Shown: piece after piece, positions 37,562 through 45,427 of the stretch
Numbering within the stretch: position 1 is the first letter of the stretch
Layout: each line of letters begins with the position of its first letter
Translations under genes and position numbers: made by a program
The notes under the pieces: generated by a model
The model's database searches: none
Told to the model about the DNA's origin: nothing
What the model saw: the letters and a program-made list of their open reading frames with translations, nothing else
NCBI RefSeq assembly: GCF_023516715.1
Contig: NZ_JAMGSI010000001.1
Location: 186,001 to 250,000 of the forward strand
Length of the DNA stretch: 64,000 nucleotides
Source of the DNA: Akkermansia massiliensis
Lineage (GTDB): Bacteria; Verrucomicrobiota; Verrucomicrobiia; Verrucomicrobiales; Akkermansiaceae
Direction: 5' to 3'

Positions 37562-38943
37562 AAAATATATTGATTATACTATTTACAATATCATGTACTT
37601 CCGTTTCATTATTTGCAACGGAGTCTATGCCTTTGATGACAGTAGCTGCGGAAAAAAATAGATCTTCCATGCAAAGCATAAGATTGCATGGGCTAAAAGA
37701 CTTGGAAAATACTTCCTTTCATTTTGGAAGTAAAAAGTTAACAGATCAGGCGCCTGATCTCAAAAAAATCCTCCATGGATTAAAAGTGAGAAACGGTATT
37801 TTTTTTGTTACCTCCGATTCATGGAATCCTATTCTCTATTGCAATCAACATGGACATATAAATGGATCGATGGATGTCAGATACTCCACCAGTGTTTTCG
37901 GCATACGGACTGATATGATTATTTTTGAAGGAGCTTCATTCAATTATTGGTCCATGCCTTCCATTTATAAGGAAATAGTGTTAAGCGACGATTGCTGGGT
38001 TATGACCAAAGGTGATGATATTCTTTGTTTTACGTTTAAAAACGCTGGATTGGCGTTCAAGGGATTTACCGATCCGGCTACTTTTGTTACCCCCGAAACG
38101 GTAAAGACGAGATATGCCTCTACGCGTGAAATGCTGCCTGTACTTAAAGCATTGTCTCTCGTTCTGGATGGGAAAGCGCCGGCTGTTTATGATTTTGATT
38201 TAGCCCAAGAAAAATTAATGGAATTCAACCGATCTATCAAACAGCGGGACCGTAGGGCCAGAGAAGTATCCAAACTCCGTTGGCAAAAAGAAGAGAAGCA
38301 GCGGGAAGAACGAAAAAAACTTGCTCCCGACTATGGCATTCCCGGAAAGTTTCCTTTTAGCGTTCGTGGGGAATCTGATTTATCGGAAGGTTTAAAGTGG
38401 AAAAACTTTGATACATATTTCTCATCTCTTTCGCTTTCTCCCGACAAGAAGGTTATTTTGCCCAATCCCGATCAGGGTGCTATCAATCAGGCATGGTTGA
38501 AGACTGTTTGGAAGAAGGGAGACGTGGATGTGGTGGATGAACAGGAAAACGGCGTGGTTGCGCGCCTTCATACGGAAGGGAAAGACGATGACAAGAGCGA
38601 TATTTGGCTTTTTGTCGGCTATTGCCAGTCTCAGTCTGCGGCCATGAACGAGCTGTATTCACGGCGTTTTCAGAAAACCCCGGACAGGCCTGAACAATGG
38701 TCTTGGGATGACGAAATAGCAACAGTGGTCGTCAATCCGTTCAAACTGGGAGATTACAGTTTGGGAAGGCAGGGGGTATTGGGCGATTTTGGCGGAATTA
38801 TTCCGTCGAGCAACGAGTCGTCCCTCTTTTTCGTGAACGGTAATACGGTAGTAGCCCTTGTTTCCATGGATCCGTCTTGTTCTGTTCTTTCCCTAACAGA
38901 GCAAATTGATAAGAGGCTTGAAGCAGTCAGGAAAAACAAATAA
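37558..38943 (+). CDS. Secreted protein of unknown function
   Basis: 461 residues with a signal peptide (about 1-20). The middle (about residues 225-265) is a charged Lys/Arg/Glu helix. The flanking parts are beta-rich, with a Trp-Asp-Asp-Glu-Ile-Ala-Thr-Val-Val-Val-Asn-Pro-Phe-Lys-Leu-Gly segment near residue 387. Codon use becomes more GC-rich toward the 3' end, where the sequence returns to chromosome average. It is coupled to the transglutaminase-like gene and may be its partner. No family is recognised. The 254 bases downstream hold no supported gene. Confidence 0.65.
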   Translation: MKNILIILFTISCTSVSLFATESMPLMTVAAEKNRSSMQSIRLHGLKDLENTSFHFGSKKLTDQAPDLKKILHGLKVRNGIFFVTSDSWNPILYCNQHGHINGSMDVRYSTSVFGIRTDMIIFEGASFNYWSMPSIYKEIVLSDDCWVMTKGDDILCFTFKNAGLAFKGFTDPATFVTPETVKTRYASTREMLPVLKALSLVLDGKAPAVYDFDLAQEKLMEFNRSIKQRDRRAREVSKLRWQKEEKQREERKKLAPDYGIPGKFPFSVRGESDLSEGLKWKNFDTYFSSLSLSPDKKVILPNPDQGAINQAWLKTVWKKGDVDVVDEQENGVVARLHTEGKDDDKSDIWLFVGYCQSQSAAMNELYSRRFQKTPDRPEQWSWDDEIATVVVNPFKLGDYSLGRQGVLGDFGGIIPSSNESSLFFVNGNTVVALVSMDPSCSVLSLTEQIDKRLEAVRKNK

Positions 38944-39197
38944 ATGTTGAACCGTATATGGAACCTGAATAATGTTATCTTGAGAAGAAATCCTGGAGGT
39001 GCAGTATTCCGGAGTTTTTTTAGTTCATAAAACCAGATATGGGGGGTCTTCGCCTCTTGTGCCCGGTCTATTTTTCAACGTGCTTTTTTATTGCTTTTGG
39101 GAGGCATTCCCGTGTTGAGGGAGATTCTCTTTGTTGATATCATGGAGAAAGCCGATTTTTTACTTGAGCTTCGGAGGGAGGCAAGCAGAGTGAATAT

Positions 39198-39482
39198 ATG
39201 AAGCAGAGTCAGCAAAAAACAGCCTCCTTTTCCTGGCTGGTGGGGTTGAGGTGGTCATTTGCCGGGTATGTGGTAGGGACGCTTTTTGCGGCGGGGGCAG
39301 GGGCGCTGGATTTTCCCATGCTGGCGCGGGCCATGCTTTTGGCGGCGGCGGTTTGTTTTGTCGTGTCTCTTGTTTGTGCGGGGGCGTGTATCCGGAGCAG
39401 CAAAGCGGCCCGCTGGTACTTACTTCTTGTACTCGTGATGATTATGATCGCGCTGCTGTTCGGGCGTGAAAATATTAATTAG
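39198..39482 (+). CDS. Small three-helix membrane protein
   Basis: 94 residues with three membrane helices (about 14-33, 36-58 and 65-85), rich in Ala, Val and Leu, and a short basic N-terminus. There is no motif for a transporter or enzyme. Bases 38944-39197 upstream are without a gene. It stands alone ahead of a promoter for the next gene. Confidence 0.6.
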   Translation: MKQSQQKTASFSWLVGLRWSFAGYVVGTLFAAGAGALDFPMLARAMLLAAAVCFVVSLVCAGACIRSSKAARWYLLLVLVMIMIALLFGRENIN

Positions 39483-39501
39483 TCATTTGTATATGTTTTG
39501 A

Positions 39502-39528
39502 TTGACCGAGTGTGCACTGATATATAAT
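39502..39528 (+). promoter_or_regulatory. Promoter of the outer-membrane barrel gene, probably leaderless
   Basis: A perfect TATAAT lies at 39523-39528 with TTGACC at 39502-39507 (15-bp spacer). The start codon ATG 39537 is only eight bases beyond the -10, so the transcript would start within two or three bases of the ATG. Confidence 0.5.
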
Positions 39529-39536
39529 TTCCGATC

Positions 39537-40517
39537 ATGTTCCTTCGATTATTATCAAGTTTCTCTCTCATGGCTGGCATGACTCTGGTCGCCCAGGCGA
39601 ATACCCAGCCTTATCCGGATTCCGATTCTTCTGACGGATACGATACCGGTTTTTATGCAGAGGCTTATTCCGGCGGCTACGACAGCGCTCCGGCTCCGGC
39701 GGGGGAATCCGCCTCCAGGCCTGTTTTCCCCACGCAGTCCTATTTTGAATTGCTTGGCCCCATGGATTCCAGAAACGGGCGCGGAAGCGTGGATATCCAG
39801 AATTGGATGACGGATTTGAATTTGTGCAGGATGTCCAGCGGTTCCTGGAATTTTTCTTCTACGGCGGCCTTGCGTCTGAGCTGGTTTAATGGAAAAGGAG
39901 CGGATGAGATGGATGTGGACCGGCTGTACACGATTTGGCTGAATGTGAACGCCTCCTATGCCATCACGGGGAAGACGCGCCTGGTTTTCGGTGTGACGCC
40001 CCAGATTTCCACGGATTTCGATACATGGACGAGCCATAATATTTTCTTGGGAGGCCATGTTCTTCTGGCAGGCCCCTTGAACGACCGGTTCAGCTATGGA
40101 ATCGGCATCGGCTGTTATCCGCAGCTTGGGGATTATCCTTTCCTGCCCCTTATCCAGTTTAAATGGGAAGCTTCCCGCAATTGGACGCTTCAGCTGGAAG
40201 GGGCCCGCCTTTCCTATATCAACAAGGTGAGCGATGGGTTGAAGTGGGGACCCTTCGTTTCCGTGGTGTCCGGCACATGGACGATTCACCATGACCGCCG
40301 CGTCCGCCAGTTTGCATGGATTTCCGGCGTCGCCGGCATAGGCGCCGATGTGGGGTTGGGTCACTGGGGCAGCGTGCGCCCCAGGCTGGTGGCGGATGTC
40401 GGTTTTTCCTTCGGGAATTCCGGCACTATCAAGACAAGCAACGGAAGCCATGATTTGGAAAAATACCATTATGACCCCGGTTTTTATTTGCGTGCGGGGC
40501 TGCTATTTGAGTTTTGA
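39537..40517 (+). CDS. Outer-membrane beta-barrel protein
   Basis: 326 residues with a signal peptide (1-21, Ala-Gln-Ala). An Asp/Ser/Tyr/Gly-rich linker (about 22-55) is followed by a beta barrel of alternating strands ending Phe-Tyr-Leu-Arg-Ala-Gly-Leu-Leu-Phe-Glu-Phe, the terminal aromatic strand recognised by the BAM machinery. No enzyme motif is seen, so a structural or porin-like role is likely. A strong terminator follows. The start has no Shine-Dalgarno sequence and seems to be leaderless. Confidence 0.75.
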   Translation: MFLRLLSSFSLMAGMTLVAQANTQPYPDSDSSDGYDTGFYAEAYSGGYDSAPAPAGESASRPVFPTQSYFELLGPMDSRNGRGSVDIQNWMTDLNLCRMSSGSWNFSSTAALRLSWFNGKGADEMDVDRLYTIWLNVNASYAITGKTRLVFGVTPQISTDFDTWTSHNIFLGGHVLLAGPLNDRFSYGIGIGCYPQLGDYPFLPLIQFKWEASRNWTLQLEGARLSYINKVSDGLKWGPFVSVVSGTWTIHHDRRVRQFAWISGVAGIGADVGLGHWGSVRPRLVADVGFSFGNSGTIKTSNGSHDLEKYHYDPGFYLRAGLLFEF

Positions 40518-40546
40518 CCGGCCAACAGGATTAGCGAATACATGAC

Positions 40547-40583
40547 AAAGGCCTCCGGTGCGTTGAATGTGCCGGAGGCCTTT
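40547..40583. terminator. Bidirectional terminator between the barrel gene and ugd
   Basis: AAAGGCCTCCGG (40547-40558) and CCGGAGGCCTTT (40572-40583) form a perfect 12-bp stem with a 13-base loop and T runs on both strands. It lies between convergent genes. Confidence 0.9.
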
Positions 40584-40626
40584 TACATATGGGGACGTTT
40601 GAAGCCGGGACGGTTCCCGGAGGCAG

Positions 40627-41949
40627 TCAGGCTTCTTCAACGGAGGGTCTGCCCACGGAGTGGTATTCAAATCCTACGGCCCGGAGGTTTGCCGGGGAGA
40701 GGATGTTTCTTCCGTCAAAGATGATGCGGTTGCGCATGACTCCGGCGAGTTTCTGCAGATCCGCATTCGCATATTCGCTCCATTCCGTGGCGATGACCAG
40801 AACTTCCGCATCCCGGGCGCATTCGTACATGTCTTCCACCAGTTTGACCCCCATAGGGTTCAGAATGGGGGCCGCCGTGTGCATGGCTTTGGGGTCCGTA
40901 GCGGTGACAATGGCTCCTTCCCCGCAGAGTTTTTCACATAGTTTCAGGGCGATGGACTCCCGGACGTCGTCCGTGTTCTGTTTGAAGGCAAGGCCCCAAA
41001 CGGCTATCTTTTTGTCCTTGAGGACCCACAGGCGGTCCCGAATTCTGTCCAGGAAGTGGATATGCTGGGTGTCATTGATGTGTTCCACTTCCTCCAACAG
41101 GGTGAAGGGAATGCCCAGCGTGCGGCTGATATTGATGAAGGCTTTGACGTCTTTCGGGAAGCAGGACCCGCCGTAGCCCAGCCCCGCGTTGAGGAAGTGG
41201 CGTGAGATGCGTTTGTCCATGCCGATGCCTTCCGCCACCAGTTCCACGTCTGCGCCCGTTTTTTCACAGACCTTGGCGACAGCGTTAATGTAGGAAATTT
41301 TCAGAGCCAGGAAGGAGTTGGCTGCGTGCTTGATGAGTTCCGCGGAGTTGACGTCCGTTTCCAGAATAGGGGCATGAATGGGCTGGTAAATGCGCTTGAT
41401 GACGTTCATGGCCTGTTCCGAGTTGGCTCCAATGACAATGCGGTCGGGGTGCAGCAGGTCGTCCACGGCGCATCCTTCCCTCAGGAATTCTGGATTGGAG
41501 ACAATGTCGAACTGAACATTCGGCCCCGCATAGTGCTTGATGGTCTGGCTGACTTTTTCCCCGGTTTTGACGGGTACGGTGGATTTGTCCACAATGACCT
41601 TGTATCCCATTTCTGGTTGGAGCGCCTGGGCGATTTCCCTGGCCACTTTTTCAATGTAGGTCAGATCCACGGAACCATCCGTATTGGGCGGCGTGGGCAC
41701 GGCGATGAAGATGACTTCGCTTTCCGCAATGGAAGCGGCGATGGAAGGGGAAAATTCCAGCCGCCCCACGGCTACGTTTTTTTTCACGAGCTCTTCCAGC
41801 TTGGGCTCGTAAATGGGGATGGCCCCGGATTGAAGAGTACGTATTTTTTCCGTATTATTATCCACGCAAATGACGTGATGGCCCATTTCGGCAAAACAGG
41901 TGCCTGTGGTCAGCCCCACGTAACCACTGCCGATAATTGTTAAATTCAT
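40627..41949 (-). CDS. ugd: UDP-glucose 6-dehydrogenase
   Basis: 440 residues, normal for the family. The N-terminal NAD site is Ile-Gly-Ser-Gly-Tyr-Val-Gly-Leu (5-12). The catalytic cysteine lies in Gly-Gly-Ser-Cys-Phe-Pro-Lys-Asp (about 258-265), with Gly-Tyr-Gly just before. The closing UDP-binding domain contains Gly-Leu-Ala-Phe-Lys-Gln-Asn-Thr-Asp-Asp-Val-Arg-Glu-Ser. The enzyme oxidises UDP-glucose to UDP-glucuronate for polysaccharide or lipopolysaccharide synthesis in the cytoplasm. GDP-mannose dehydrogenase is a less likely reading. Single gene between two terminators or promoters. Confidence 0.93.
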   Translation of the reverse strand: MNLTIIGSGYVGLTTGTCFAEMGHHVICVDNNTEKIRTLQSGAIPIYEPKLEELVKKNVAVGRLEFSPSIAASIAESEVIFIAVPTPPNTDGSVDLTYIEKVAREIAQALQPEMGYKVIVDKSTVPVKTGEKVSQTIKHYAGPNVQFDIVSNPEFLREGCAVDDLLHPDRIVIGANSEQAMNVIKRIYQPIHAPILETDVNSAELIKHAANSFLALKISYINAVAKVCEKTGADVELVAEGIGMDKRISRHFLNAGLGYGGSCFPKDVKAFINISRTLGIPFTLLEEVEHINDTQHIHFLDRIRDRLWVLKDKKIAVWGLAFKQNTDDVRESIALKLCEKLCGEGAIVTATDPKAMHTAAPILNPMGVKLVEDMYECARDAEVLVIATEWSEYANADLQKLAGVMRNRIIFDGRNILSPANLRAVGFEYHSVGRPSVEEA

Positions 41950-42060
41950 AGTGTTAGCGTAAATATTGGTAAAAACTTAACTGTATGGAAAAGTAAGAGC
42001 AGTCAACCCCTGAGCATTATGGGATAGGGAATTTTTTCTGTCAAAATAAAAAGTTCCTGA

Positions 42061-42089
42061 TTGAGCGCCTCCTTTCCTTGTGGTATAAC
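42061..42089 (+). promoter_or_regulatory. Sigma70-type promoter of mdh
   Basis: TTGAGC (42061-42066), a 17-bp spacer and TATAAC (42084-42089), 44 bases ahead of the mdh ATG at 42134. Confidence 0.7.
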
Positions 42090-42133
42090 CGTGACCAGAC
42101 AGGAAAATATCTGTTTATTTTAATTTGAACGTT

Positions 42134-43123
42134 ATGAAAACACCTATCACCGTTACCGTTACAGGAGCCGCCGGCCAAATTGCCTATTCCCTTCTGTTCC
42201 GTATTGCCTCCGGCAGCATGCTGGGGCCGGATCAGCCGATCAACCTGCGCCTGCTGGAAATTCCCCCGGCCATGAATGCTCTGGAAGGGGTGGTGATGGA
42301 GTTGCGTGACGCCGCGTTCCCGCTGGTTAATGAAATTGTCCCGACCAGCGATCCTGATGAAGCGTTCGCCGGCGCCAACTGGTGCCTGCTGGTAGGCTCC
42401 GTTCCCCGCAAGGCCGGTATGGAACGCAAGGACCTACTGGATATCAACGGCAAGGTGTTCATCGGCCAGGGGCAGGCCATTGCCCGCAGCGCCGCCAAGG
42501 ATGTGCGCGTGCTGGTGGTCGGCAACCCCTGCAATACGAATGCCCTTATTGCCATGCACAATGCGAGCGGCGTTCCCTCCGACCGCTTTTTTGCCATGAC
42601 TCGCCTGGATGAAAACCGTGCCAAGAGCCAGCTTGCGGAAAAGGCCGGCGTCCATGTGACGGAAGTGACCAACATGGCCATCTGGGGCAATCATTCCTCC
42701 ACCCAGTACCCTGATTTCACCAACGCCAGGATTGGCGGAAAGCCTGTGACGGAAGTCATCAAGGATACGGAATGGCTTAAGGGCGATTTCATTACCACCG
42801 TGCAGCAGCGCGGTGCCGCCATTATCAAGGCACGCGGCGCTTCTTCCGCCGCTTCCGCCGCTTCCGCAGCCGTGGATACCGTCCGCAGCCTGGCTACCCA
42901 GACTCCGGAAGGCGACTGGTATTCCGTGGCCGTTTGCTCCGACGGTTCCTACGGCATTGAAAAAGGTCTTATCTGCTCCTTCCCGGTCCGCACCACCAAG
43001 GATGGCGGCTGGGAAATCGTGCAGGGGTTGCCGGTTGATGCGTTCTCCCGTGAAAAAATTGACGCTACCGTTAATGAACTGAAGGAAGAACGTGACGCTG
43101 TTTCCTCTCTGTTGAAGCATTAA
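42134..43123 (+). CDS. mdh: Malate dehydrogenase
   Basis: 329 residues of the cytosolic-type malate dehydrogenase group. The NAD-binding Gly-Ala-Ala-Gly-Gln-Ile-Ala-Tyr is at 10-17. The substrate region is Leu-Asp-Glu-Asn-Arg-Ala-Lys (about 158-164), and the catalytic His lies in Trp-Gly-Asn-His-Ser-Ser (about 184-189). It interconverts malate and oxaloacetate with NADH, central to the reductive branch that feeds succinate and propionate formation in gut anaerobes. I start at ATG 42134 rather than a TTG three codons upstream. It has its own promoter and terminator. Confidence 0.96.
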   Translation: MKTPITVTVTGAAGQIAYSLLFRIASGSMLGPDQPINLRLLEIPPAMNALEGVVMELRDAAFPLVNEIVPTSDPDEAFAGANWCLLVGSVPRKAGMERKDLLDINGKVFIGQGQAIARSAAKDVRVLVVGNPCNTNALIAMHNASGVPSDRFFAMTRLDENRAKSQLAEKAGVHVTEVTNMAIWGNHSSTQYPDFTNARIGGKPVTEVIKDTEWLKGDFITTVQQRGAAIIKARGASSAASAASAAVDTVRSLATQTPEGDWYSVAVCSDGSYGIEKGLICSFPVRTTKDGGWEIVQGLPVDAFSREKIDATVNELKEERDAVSSLLKH

Positions 43124-43141
43124 AGTTGATTTGCTCTTGCG

Positions 43142-43176
43142 CCGGGCTTCCCGTTTTCGGGGAGCCCGGTTTTTTT
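43142..43176 (+). terminator. Terminator of mdh
   Basis: A 12-bp GC-rich stem (43142-43153 with 43158-43169, one G-T pair) and a TTTT loop are followed by seven T residues. A textbook Rho-independent terminator. Confidence 0.93.
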
Positions 43177-43267
43177 GTGCCTTGAAAGCTCCGTAAGCCT
43201 CATTTTCTGCGGGACAGAAGTTTTCCCCCGTGTTAAAAAGAAAGATGGATGCAGCATCCGCTTATTT

Positions 43268-45418
43268 ATGGACCAAGACCGCATATTATACCGGGGTGAG
43301 GCCTTTACACTGACCGGAAATTCCGTGCGCCAGGATGCCGCGCATTGGGCGGAGGTGCAGCCGGATGGCCAGGTGAAGACCATGAAGAACGGCCGTTATT
43401 CCGAATGGCGCGTTCTGCCGGAGGCCGGAAACGCCCCGCATTACCGGGGAAGCTTTGAAGTGCTCAATAAGGCCTACAGCCTGGCGCTTAACGAGGCCGG
43501 CGCCCTGCTCAATGAAGAAGGGACGTTCCGGACGGGAGCCAACTGGCCCACCGTGTGGACCCGGGATATTTCCTACGCCACCCATCTGGGGCTGGGGTTG
43601 TGGAATGTCCATGCCTGCATGAAGAGCCTGAATGCCCGGGTGCGGAACGGGGAGGTGGAGCAGGATACCGGCACGGGCGGTTCCTGGCCCATTTCCTCCG
43701 ACCGCGTGGTGTGGGGAATGGCCGCCTGGGAGGTTTACTGCCTGACGGGGGACGCCGGCTGGCTGGCCCGTTCCTGCCGCGTGCTGGAAAAGACGTGCAT
43801 GCGGGATGAACAGGTGCTTGCGGCTACCGGCGGCCTGGTGAAAGGGGAGTCATCTTTCCTGGATTGGCGGGAACAGAGTTACCCGGCGTGGATGACTTCC
43901 GCGGACATCGGGGATTCATGCAGCCTTTCCACCATGGTTCTGCATGCGGAGGCCCGCAAGGTTCTGGCACGGATGTTCCGGGAACTGGGGCTGGAGGAGA
44001 AGGCGCGGGAATGGGAGGAAAAAAGCGTCTCCCTGTCCGCCGTCATCGAGCGGTTTTTCCGGATTCCGGAGCATGCCCTGTACGGGCAGTACCTGTATGG
44101 CCGGGGTTACCCCGTGCTGTCGGAAAAGGTGGATTCCCTGGGCAATCTGCTTTGCGTGCTTCTGGGGCAGGCTCACGGTCCGCATGCCGCCGGAATGGTA
44201 GCCGTTCTCCCCCATTGCGTGTACGGCATTCCCTGTTTCCATCCCCAGATGCCGGACGGCGTGCCGCCTTACCACAACCGTGCCATGTGGCCGTTCCTGG
44301 AGGGCTATTACGCGCAGGCCGCCGCCGCGGTGGAGAATGAGTCTGCCCTGGCTCTGGCGTTCGCCTGCATGGTGCGCGCCGCCCTGCTGTGTGGGACGAA
44401 CAAAGAGAACGTGCTTCTGGAAACGGGCCTGGATGAAGGGCTGCTGCTCAGTTCGGACAGCCAGCTCTGGAGCATTGCCGGGATGCTGGGCAGTTTTTAC
44501 AAGGGGTTGTTCGGCATCCGCCTTCAGCCGGATTCCATGGAGTTCCGCCCCTGTGTTCCGGAGTCTTTTGAAGGAGTTCATGAACTGGCCGGGCTGGAAT
44601 ACCGCGGCATGACGGTGGATGTGCGCTTGCGCGGCCACGGGCGCCGGATAGCGCGGTGCCTGGTCAACGGGCAGGAGGCTCCCCCCGTGCTTTCTCCGGG
44701 CATGAAGGGCCGCGTGTTCGTGGAACTGGAGATGGTTGCCGCAGAAGAAGGGGCGGGGCAGGTGAATCTGGCCCACATGGGCGGCAGCCTGGAGGCTCCG
44801 GAGTGGAAGGCAGCCCGCCATGGAATCGCCTGGGAGGCCGTGGCCGGAGCGGATTATTACCGTGTTTACCGGAACGGCATTCCCGTGTCCCAGACGGAGT
44901 ATTGCCATTACATGCCTGCCCCCAGCCGGGGGGACGTGTCTTTCCAGGTGATGGCGGTCGCTCTGGACGGCAGGGAGTCTTATCTGAATGAACCCAATGA
45001 TTATCCTTCCGCGGATGCCCGCATGGAGACGCGCCCCTGCGGGCTGAGCGGGGATGAAGTCTGGTTTTCCCGCGTTACGGAGTCTCCGGACGCCCTGTGC
45101 TATAATGTCAACATAGACAAGCCCGGCGTGTACCGGGTGGACGCCTTTTTCGCGAACGGCACTTTTGACGTTTCAGACGGGAACACCTGCGCCCTGCGCA
45201 GCCTGTACCTGGACGGGCGGCGCGCGGGCACGCTGGCTTTTCCCCATACGTCACGCTCCGGCAACTGGGAGCATTTCATTTATTCCACGGCGGTGGAGGT
45301 GGTGATGACGCCCGGTCCCTGCCGCGTGGAAGTGGTGTACGACTCTTTTTCCGAGAATATGAACCGTCTGGTGAATGATATGGTGATAAAACACCTCCGG
45401 TTTACCCGTATATCCTGA
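43268..45418 (+). CDS. Six-hairpin glycosidase with C-terminal beta domains
   Basis: 716 residues from ATG 43268. Residues about 60-440 have the repeating helix-loop pattern and Asn-Trp-Pro-Thr-Val-Trp-Thr-Arg-Asp-Ile-Ser-Tyr of six-hairpin (alpha/alpha)6 glycosidases; the Arg-Asp and a later Asp-Trp-Arg-Glu may be catalytic. The end has an Fn3-like segment (Trp-Glu-Ala-Val-Ala-Gly-Ala-Asp-Tyr-Tyr-Arg-Val-Tyr) and a CBM-like beta domain. No signal peptide is visible, so it may act on imported oligosaccharides in the cytoplasm. The GH family and substrate are not certain. Confidence 0.65.
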   Translation: MDQDRILYRGEAFTLTGNSVRQDAAHWAEVQPDGQVKTMKNGRYSEWRVLPEAGNAPHYRGSFEVLNKAYSLALNEAGALLNEEGTFRTGANWPTVWTRDISYATHLGLGLWNVHACMKSLNARVRNGEVEQDTGTGGSWPISSDRVVWGMAAWEVYCLTGDAGWLARSCRVLEKTCMRDEQVLAATGGLVKGESSFLDWREQSYPAWMTSADIGDSCSLSTMVLHAEARKVLARMFRELGLEEKAREWEEKSVSLSAVIERFFRIPEHALYGQYLYGRGYPVLSEKVDSLGNLLCVLLGQAHGPHAAGMVAVLPHCVYGIPCFHPQMPDGVPPYHNRAMWPFLEGYYAQAAAAVENESALALAFACMVRAALLCGTNKENVLLETGLDEGLLLSSDSQLWSIAGMLGSFYKGLFGIRLQPDSMEFRPCVPESFEGVHELAGLEYRGMTVDVRLRGHGRRIARCLVNGQEAPPVLSPGMKGRVFVELEMVAAEEGAGQVNLAHMGGSLEAPEWKAARHGIAWEAVAGADYYRVYRNGIPVSQTEYCHYMPAPSRGDVSFQVMAVALDGRESYLNEPNDYPSADARMETRPCGLSGDEVWFSRVTESPDALCYNVNIDKPGVYRVDAFFANGTFDVSDGNTCALRSLYLDGRRAGTLAFPHTSRSGNWEHFIYSTAVEVVMTPGPCRVEVVYDSFSENMNRLVNDMVIKHLRFTRIS

Positions 45419-45427
45419 CATCGGTTC

